In this document: piece by piece, positions 23,223 through 27,972 of the stretch
Numbering within the stretch: position 1 is the first letter of the stretch
How the letters are laid out: each line of letters begins with the position of its first letter
DNA from: Actinomycetota bacterium
GTDB lineage: Bacteria > Actinomycetota > Actinomycetes > Streptosporangiales > Streptosporangiaceae
Length of the DNA stretch: 27,972 bases
NCBI GenBank assembly: GCA_003161205.1
Contig: PMOU01000669.1
Coordinates: forward strand, 15,473-43,444
Reading direction: 5' to 3'
Notes under the pieces: generated by a model
Told to the model about the DNA's origin: nothing
Database searches by the model: none
What the model saw: only the letters and a program-made list of their open reading frames with translations
Position numbers and translations under genes: made by a program

Positions 23223-23701
23223 GGCTGCATCCCGGCTCGGGTGACTGGGCCTTCGGTGACTGGACCCTCGGCCGGACGGAACGCGGGCCAGGGAGCGCCG
23301 TCACGGTCGATCCAGGTGAGCTCGACCGCGAGCCCGACGCGCAGCCGGTCCCGCGGGCAGCCCACCACCGCGGCCTCGACTCTCAGCCCGGTCTGCTCGG
23401 CCAGTTCGATCGCGGCGAGCGGGTAGCCAGCCGCGTAGTCCACGCCCTGCGCCGGGGGCCCTTGATGCAGGAAGGTGAGCAGGTACACCGTGCCACGGCC
23501 GCTGACCGGTGCCGGGTTCACCGCGGCCGACCAGCAGGACGGGCAGATCGGCCGCAGCGGCGTGTGCCACCGGCCGCACGCCTGGCAGCGCCCGGCCAGC
23601 AGCTCCCGGCGCAGCAGCCCCAGGTAGTACTCCTTGTTCAGGTGATCCAGCCGCACGTCCGGGAACCGCGCAAGCACCGTCTCGTCGCCGCTCGCGATCA
23701 C
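23219..23701 (-). CDS. DUF35 Zn-ribbon/OB-fold protein, second copy
   Basis: 160 residues from GTG 23701-23699, with GAGGAG just upstream. N-terminal helix (HLNKEYYLGLLRRELLAGRC), zinc ribbon with CQAC and CPSC (about residues 39-56) and OB-fold (GRGTVYLLTFLHQG through LRVGLAVELTW). The tail contains a short duplicated EGPVT. It is cotranslated with the downstream thiolase-like gene, the same pairing as at 1420-3035 and as in Ltp2/ChsH2 systems. Expected to bind acyl-CoA and complete the enzyme's active site. Confidence 0.87.
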   Translation of the reverse strand: MIASGDETVLARFPDVRLDHLNKEYYLGLLRRELLAGRCQACGRWHTPLRPICPSCWSAAVNPAPVSGRGTVYLLTFLHQGPPAQGVDYAAGYPLAAIELAEQTGLRVEAAVVGCPRDRLRVGLAVELTWIDRDGAPWPAFRPAEGPVTEGPVTRAGMQP

Positions 23702-23728
23702 ATCATCTCCTCGCTCCGCTAAATCGTC

Positions 23729-23758
23729 TTAACAAGTTACCTATATTAGCGCTAGACT
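23729..23758 (+). promoter_or_regulatory. Promoter in the divergent region before the PaaK-like gene
   Basis: TTAACA (23729-23734) and TAGACT (23753-23758) are 18 bases apart and read towards the PaaK-like gene 30 bases downstream. The stretch is AT-rich against its surroundings and contains the palindrome TAGCGCTA. The DUF35-thiolase operon starts on the other side, so regulation may be shared. Confidence 0.45.
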
Positions 23759-23787
23759 GCGGTGAGCCGCCCCGAGCAGGAGACCAC

Positions 23788-25083
23788 ATGCCCGATGACA
23801 GGTTCTTCGAACCCGAGATAGAGACCATGCCGCGGGCTGGAATCGCGGCGTTGCAGGAGGAGCGGATCCTCGAGCTGGTGCCCTACGTCTATGAGCGCTC
23901 CGCTCTGGTGCGCAAGAAGTGGGAAGAGGCGAGGGTCAAGCCCAGCGACATCAACTCACTGGACGATTTCACCGAGCGGGTGCCCTTTATCACCAAGGAC
24001 GATATCCGCGATTTCCGTGATCGGGCCCACGACCCGTTCGGCGGCCTGCTGTGCACGAGCTACGCCGACACGACCACGGTCTTGTCCACCTCGGGGACGA
24101 CGGGGGACGCCACCTTGTACGCGCACGCCTGGGACCGGTGGCACCCGTTCTGGGCGGCGACCGCCCGTGACCTGTGGGAGATCGGCGTCCGCCCGGGAGA
24201 TTACGTGCTGGGCGCCGGCTTCAAGATGCGCGGGCCGACCTACCACGCGGACCAGATGTGCGGCGCCGTCCCGGTGATGGTGAACACGGGCCTCGGCGGC
24301 TGGGCCACGGCGCTGGACGCCATCCGCCGCTACCGGCCGGTCTACGCGCAGCTCACCGGCCTGACGCTGGCCGAGCTTGAACCACTGAGCCGGACCAACG
24401 ACATGCGGGAGCTGTTCTCCTCGTTCAAGGGCGCCTCGTTCGCGGGCGAGCCGCTCGGCGCGCGGGCCCGCCAGCAGCTGGAAAGCTGGGGCGTGGAGGT
24501 CTACGTGTGGACCTCCACCGGCGACGTCACCGGCGCGTGGGAATGCCGCCAGCACGACGGCTGCCACGCGTGGGAGGACTGCGTGCTGCTCGAAGCCGTC
24601 GACCCGGCCGGAAGCGCGCAGGCGGCCGACGGGGAACTCGGCGAACTGGTCGCCACCTCGCTGGACAACCCGATCACCCCGATGGTGCGCTTCCGCTCCG
24701 ACGACATCATCCGGATGACCAGGCAGCCGTGCGCCTGCGGCCGTACGCACGCCCGGTTCTGGCCGGCCGGCCGCAAGGGTGACGAGACGATCGTGGCCGG
24801 CCGCTCCTTCGTGCCGATGGACATCTGGCGGGCGCTGGAGGGCGTCCCGGAAACCGCTACCGCGCTGTTCCAGCTGGTCCGGCCGGCCCGGGAGATCGAC
24901 GAGCTGAAGGTCCGGGTCGGCTATGACCCGGAAACCACGACGTCCGTCCCGGAGCTGCGGGATCGGGTGTCTGAGGTGATCATGGCCGCGGTGGGCGTCC
25001 CGCCAGCGCTCGAGTTGCTGCCGGAAGCGGAGCTGCTCGCCCGCGCCCGCGGCGGGAAACTACCCAGGGTGGTGAAACAATGA
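23788..25083 (+). CDS. PaaK-like adenylate-forming ligase (phenylacetate-CoA ligase family)
   Basis: 431 residues from ATG 23788 (GGAG at 23779-23782); the longer frame upstream overlaps the divergent DUF35 gene and is spurious. The P-loop is STSGTTGDA (100-108), a variant without the usual Lys or Pro. Next come YRPVYAQLTGLTLAELE, the core WTSTGDVTGAWECRQHDGC (241-259), GELGELVATSL, RFRSDD (301-306) in the YRTGD position, and CACGRTHARFW (315-325), the CxCGR motif typical of PaaK. The C-terminus ends GGKLPRV with Lys 424 as the likely catalytic Lys. It should activate an aromatic or other organic acid to its CoA ester. Its stop overlaps the next start. Confidence 0.87.
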   Translation: MPDDRFFEPEIETMPRAGIAALQEERILELVPYVYERSALVRKKWEEARVKPSDINSLDDFTERVPFITKDDIRDFRDRAHDPFGGLLCTSYADTTTVLSTSGTTGDATLYAHAWDRWHPFWAATARDLWEIGVRPGDYVLGAGFKMRGPTYHADQMCGAVPVMVNTGLGGWATALDAIRRYRPVYAQLTGLTLAELEPLSRTNDMRELFSSFKGASFAGEPLGARARQQLESWGVEVYVWTSTGDVTGAWECRQHDGCHAWEDCVLLEAVDPAGSAQAADGELGELVATSLDNPITPMVRFRSDDIIRMTRQPCACGRTHARFWPAGRKGDETIVAGRSFVPMDIWRALEGVPETATALFQLVRPAREIDELKVRVGYDPETTTSVPELRDRVSEVIMAAVGVPPALELLPEAELLARARGGKLPRVVKQ

Positions 25084-25778
25084 CGCTAGCGTCCACGACG
25101 GCGGCGGCCGCGACCCTTCCCCGGCCCGGGCCGTGGGGCATCGGGCGGTATGAGGTCGCCGGCCATCCGGTCTACTTCGAAGTCAGCTGGGATGACTGGC
25201 AGCGTGATACGGCCTGGGCGCGCGAGGTGCTGGCCGGTCACGGTGCAGGCCCCGGCAGCGGCCTGCTCATCGTGGGCGGCATGGCGGAATCCCCCTGGTT
25301 CGACCCGTTCGAGACTGCGGCTCGCGAGCTCGGCGCGCCGTATTCGATCGGGGAGATCTACACTTTCGAGGCGTTCCGCAGCGGCTTGTACGCGACCCGG
25401 CTGCCCGTCACCATGATATTCGGAATCGACCGGACGGTGGCTGATGGGCTGGGCGACCAGCTCGCCGAGATCATCGCGCGGGTGCCGGTCATCGTGGCCA
25501 GGCCGGACGCCGCCGGCCTGCTGGCCCAGGCGGGCGCCCAGCCGTTCATCGTCACCCGGCTGGGGCCGGCCATCGCGGTGGAGTGCCCGCGCCGTGGCGG
25601 CGCCCACGTCAACGGTGCGGAGTGGACCGTGGCCGAGCGCGGCGGCGAACTGTTCCTCAGCACCGCCGGCCCGCGTGCCCACCAGGTCAGCGAGGCCGCA
25701 CTGGGTCTGCGCGGCACGCTCACCGACGGCCCGTGCGGATGCGGGCGGGCCGGCCAGCGGGTCACCCTCAGTCCGTAA
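25080..25778 (+). CDS. Unrecognised partner protein of the PaaK-like ligase
   Basis: 232 residues; ATG 25080 overlaps the ligase stop as ATGA. I do not recognise a named family. The segment GAGPGSGLLIVGGMAESPWF and on to GAPYSIGEIYTFEA (about 55-97) has the look of the N-terminal Rossmann-like subdomain of adenylate-forming enzymes. The last residues, GPCGCGRAGQRVTL, contain CGCGR (219-223), echoing the CACGR motif of the PaaK-like neighbour. There is no P-loop and no C-terminal Lys domain. Inference: a degenerate adenylation-type subunit that works with the ligase, for example as a structural or substrate-binding half. Soluble; no signal peptide or membrane segment. Confidence 0.6.
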   Translation: MTLASTTAAAATLPRPGPWGIGRYEVAGHPVYFEVSWDDWQRDTAWAREVLAGHGAGPGSGLLIVGGMAESPWFDPFETAARELGAPYSIGEIYTFEAFRSGLYATRLPVTMIFGIDRTVADGLGDQLAEIIARVPVIVARPDAAGLLAQAGAQPFIVTRLGPAIAVECPRRGGAHVNGAEWTVAERGGELFLSTAGPRAHQVSEAALGLRGTLTDGPCGCGRAGQRVTLSP

Positions 25779-25812
25779 GCCAGCCCACCGCAGAACCTAG
25801 GGGAGACAGCCC

Positions 25813-27390
25813 ATGGCCCCTCGCCCGATCACCGTCGGGGACGTCATCAGCGAGCACCGGCGCAGCTACCCGGACAAGCTGGCGCTCGCCGACGGCGCGT
25901 ACCAGCTGACCTGGCCGGAATTCGACGAGCGGGTCAACCGGCTGGCCAATGCGCTGCGGGGGACGGGGCTCGGCCCGGGCGACCGCATCCTGTGGCTCGG
26001 CCAGAACTCCTTCCGGGTCTACGAGCTGCTCGGCGCGGCGGCCAAGATCGGGGCGATGGTGTGTCCCGGCTACTGGCGCTGGGCACCGCCGGAGATGGCC
26101 TTTGCGATCGAGGATTTCCAGCCCAAGGTGGTGATCTGGCAGGAGGAGGAGATCGGCAGCACCGTACGGGTGGCCCGGGCCGTCAGCCCGGCGGCCGAAT
26201 CCGCGCTGTGGCTGCGGCACGACTACGCCCCAGAAAACCCCGAACTCGGCTACGAGGAGTTCCTGGCCAGCGGTGACCCGGCCGACCCGGGCCCGGAGAT
26301 CGACCCGCATTCGGCGCTGCTGGTAATCTACACCGCGGCGATCAGCGGCCGGCCGTGCGCCTCGATGCTGTCGCACACCAACCTGATCGCCATGGGCATG
26401 TCGGTGGCCTGGCTAGGTGACATCGACGACCGGACGGTCTTCCTGAACTCGGGGCCGATGTTCCATATCGGCAACTTCCAGTTCTTCGGCATCCCGGTGC
26501 TGATCCAGGGCGGTACCAACGTCGTCACCCGGCGGGTCATCGCCCGCGAGGTGCTGGATATCCTCGCCACCCAGAACTGCACCCGCGCGTACATCATGCC
26601 GGCCACCATCACTCCGCTGGTCGAATTGATGCGGGAGCGCGGCGTGGAACTGCCGCACCTGAAGGCCACCATTGCCGCTCCGCTGTGGCAGGGCCTGGTC
26701 GCGGCGGACGAAAGCCGCCACGGCCGCGAGGGCGGCGGCATGGGATACGGCTACGGGCAGACCGAAGTTACCGGCTTCTGCCTGTTCGGCGGGTACGGCG
26801 GCCGGGGGGCCGGCAACGCAGGCCGTCCCGCGCCGGTCACCTCGGTCCGGATCCTCGACGCGGACGGGCGGGAGTGCCCGGCGGGCGAGGCCGGCGAGAT
26901 CTGCGTGCGCGGCGACACGGTGCACCTGGGCTACTGGAACCGCCCGGAGATCAATGAGGAGCGCTTCCGCGGCGGCTGGTGGCACACCACCGACCTGGGC
27001 CGACGCGAGAGCGACGGCACGATCACGTTCCTCGGCACGATGACCCGGATGATCAAGTCAGGGGCGGAGAACATCTTCCCGGCCGAGGTGGAGAACTGCC
27101 TGGAGGCCCATCCGGCGGTGAAGGAAGCCGCGGTGATCGGCATCCCGAACGAGCGGTTCCTGCAGGACGTCAAGGCCGTCGTGGTGCTGAACGGGACGGC
27201 CCCGGTTACGGCCACCGACCTGATCGAGCACTGCCGGCGCCATATCGCCTCCTACAAGAAGCCGAAGACGGTGGAGTTCCTGGACGCGCTGCCGCGTACC
27301 GGCGGCTTCACCAAGGACTACGCGGCACTGGACGAGAAGTTCGGCGGCGGCGGCTATCCCGGCGGCGGCAACCTGGGCGGCGGACGTTGA
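25813..27390 (+). CDS. AMP-binding (acyl-CoA synthetase-like) protein with atypical P-loop
   Basis: 525 residues; ATG 25813 follows GGGGAGA and lies 34 bases after the preceding gene. ANL-superfamily features: YGYGQTE (312-318), TTDLG (392-396), MIKSGAENIFPAEVE (413-427) and a C-terminal PRTGGFTK with Lys 501. The phosphate-binding loop reads YTAAISGRPCA (173-183) instead of YTSGTTGxPKG, losing the Ser/Thr residues and the Lys. An acyl-CoA synthetase subgroup with TAAFxGRPNGA-type loops exists, so this may be a subgroup trait rather than decay. A Gly-rich tail (GGGGYPGGGNLGGGR) closes the protein. It probably acts on an acid linked to the divergent thiolase-DUF35 pair. Confidence 0.88.
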   Translation: MAPRPITVGDVISEHRRSYPDKLALADGAYQLTWPEFDERVNRLANALRGTGLGPGDRILWLGQNSFRVYELLGAAAKIGAMVCPGYWRWAPPEMAFAIEDFQPKVVIWQEEEIGSTVRVARAVSPAAESALWLRHDYAPENPELGYEEFLASGDPADPGPEIDPHSALLVIYTAAISGRPCASMLSHTNLIAMGMSVAWLGDIDDRTVFLNSGPMFHIGNFQFFGIPVLIQGGTNVVTRRVIAREVLDILATQNCTRAYIMPATITPLVELMRERGVELPHLKATIAAPLWQGLVAADESRHGREGGGMGYGYGQTEVTGFCLFGGYGGRGAGNAGRPAPVTSVRILDADGRECPAGEAGEICVRGDTVHLGYWNRPEINEERFRGGWWHTTDLGRRESDGTITFLGTMTRMIKSGAENIFPAEVENCLEAHPAVKEAAVIGIPNERFLQDVKAVVVLNGTAPVTATDLIEHCRRHIASYKKPKTVEFLDALPRTGGFTKDYAALDEKFGGGGYPGGGNLGGGR

Positions 27391-27396
27391 AGGTGC

Positions 27397-27747
27397 TCAG
27401 CTCGGAGAAAGGCGGCGGCTCCCGGCCACGGTGACGGCGTCCGCCGCTTGGGCCAGCAGCGCAGCGAGTTCCCGGGCTTCCTCCGGGGTCAGGCCGATCA
27501 GCCGGTAGCGGCCTCCCGTGTGCACCGCGATCTCGACGGCCGGCGACCAGGCCGGCTCGCCAGGCTCATCGGGCAGGTACTGCGCCGTCTGCACGTCGAG
27601 GCGGTCCGGCACGGTGAGGCCGCCGTCCCGGGAGATGGCCACCGAGGCCGTCTCGCTGGCGTGGTAGAAAGCGGTTCCGCAGGTGTCCGCGGCATGATCG
27701 CGAGCGCACCAGTGCGGGCACTGGTCGGTGACGGTCATGGAAACCAT
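27397..27747 (-). CDS. Small DUF6907-like protein
   Basis: 116 residues from ATG 27747, with GGGAGGA seven bases upstream; a longer frame to 27957 overlaps the acyl-CoA dehydrogenase gene and is spurious. CPHWCARDHAADTCGTAFYH near the N-terminus has three Cys and two or three His that could form a metal site. The rest is a beta-rich stretch ending in GLTPEEARELAALLAQAADA. This pattern fits the small DUF6907-type proteins common in actinomycetes; function unknown. The gene converges on the AMP-binding gene with only 6 bases between the stops. Confidence 0.6.
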   Translation of the reverse strand: MVSMTVTDQCPHWCARDHAADTCGTAFYHASETASVAISRDGGLTVPDRLDVQTAQYLPDEPGEPAWSPAVEIAVHTGGRYRLIGLTPEEARELAALLAQAADAVTVAGSRRLSPS

Positions 27748-27797
27748 GGCTGGTCCTCCCGGTATTGCGGTCCCGCGCCTAAGGTCCGTGCGGCGGC

Positions 27798-27972
27798 TCA
27801 GAAGCCCAGGCTGCGTCCCACGATCTCCTTCATGATCTCGGTCGTGCCGCCGTAGAGCCGCTGCACCCGGGCGTCCCGCCAGAGCCGGGCGATCTCGTAC
27901 TCGTTGATGTAGCCATAGCCACCATGCAGCTGCAGGCAGCGGTCCACGATCTCCCACTGCAGCTCGGTGGCC
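27798..27972 (-). CDS. Acyl-CoA dehydrogenase, C-terminal end (5' part outside window)
   Basis: The last 57 codons of a leftward gene. The translation contains QLHGGYGYINEYEIARLWRD, then ARVQRLYGGTTEIMKEIVGR and SLGF. This is the C-terminal helical domain of FAD-dependent acyl-CoA dehydrogenases: the HGGYGY motif, the DAR segment and YGGTTEIM, where many members have YEGTxEI. It catalyses alpha,beta-dehydrogenation of an acyl-CoA and fits the adjacent ligases and thiolase-like proteins. The catalytic Glu cannot be seen in this fragment. Confidence 0.9.
   Translation of the reverse strand, partial: ATELQWEIVDRCLQLHGGYGYINEYEIARLWRDARVQRLYGGTTEIMKEIVGRSLGF

Noticed and set aside
23509..23787. 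93-codon N-terminal extension of the PaaK-like frame
   Set aside because: It overlaps the divergent DUF35 gene and its promoter region; ATG 23788 has a good ribosome site.
27448..27855. Rightward open frame opposite the DUF6907-like gene
   Set aside because: Antisense shadow; the leftward gene has a good ribosome site and a patterned Cys/His segment.

Overview
The window is high-GC DNA with short intergenic spaces, many ATGA stop/start overlaps, GTG starts and actinobacterial gene families: a Liv-type transporter with GntR/FCD regulators, thiolase plus DUF35 pairs, and gpgS beside a folP2-like gene. It most likely comes from an actinomycete; no RNA gene or phylogenetic marker allows a closer placement. 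No tRNA, rRNA, CRISPR array, transposase or integrase was seen.

Left region (1-16.5 kb), a catabolic block. The rightward set is an isocitrate-lyase/PEP-mutase family protein (5' end cut by the window), a fumarylacetoacetate-hydrolase family protein, a thiolase-like protein, a DUF35 Zn-ribbon/OB-fold protein and an AMP-forming acyl-CoA ligase. After a decayed haloalkane dehalogenase come a GntR/FCD regulator and a leftward five-gene branched-chain-amide-type ABC importer (binding lipoprotein, two permeases, two ATPases). Then come a leftward FAD aromatic-hydroxylase-type monooxygenase, a rightward Asp/Glu-racemase-superfamily protein without the usual catalytic cysteines, a class III CoA transferase and a second GntR/FCD regulator. 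Together they read as uptake, CoA activation, hydroxylation and C-C bond cleavage of an unidentified organic acid. A half-site GTCAAC/GTTGAC, repeated at 7-bp spacing, occurs at three promoter-like places in this block.

Middle region (16.5-19.1 kb), a gene graveyard. It holds pieces of a luciferase-like flavin oxidoreductase, a short-chain dehydrogenase, an acyl-CoA ligase, a TrmB-type regulator and a DUF6065 protein, several with frameshifts. They surround one intact LVIVD-repeat protein gene.

Right region (19.2-28 kb), visibly more GC-rich. It starts with a coupled set: glucosyl-3-phosphoglycerate synthase, a FolP2-like dihydropteroate synthase homologue with a poly-G/C block inside its 5' end, and a LigB-like protein. 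A second thiolase-DUF35 pair follows, divergent from a PaaK-like ligase, an unrecognised partner protein and an AMP-binding protein with a non-canonical P-loop. The window ends with a small DUF6907-like protein and the 3' end of an acyl-CoA dehydrogenase. This looks like a second acyl-CoA side-chain degradation module.
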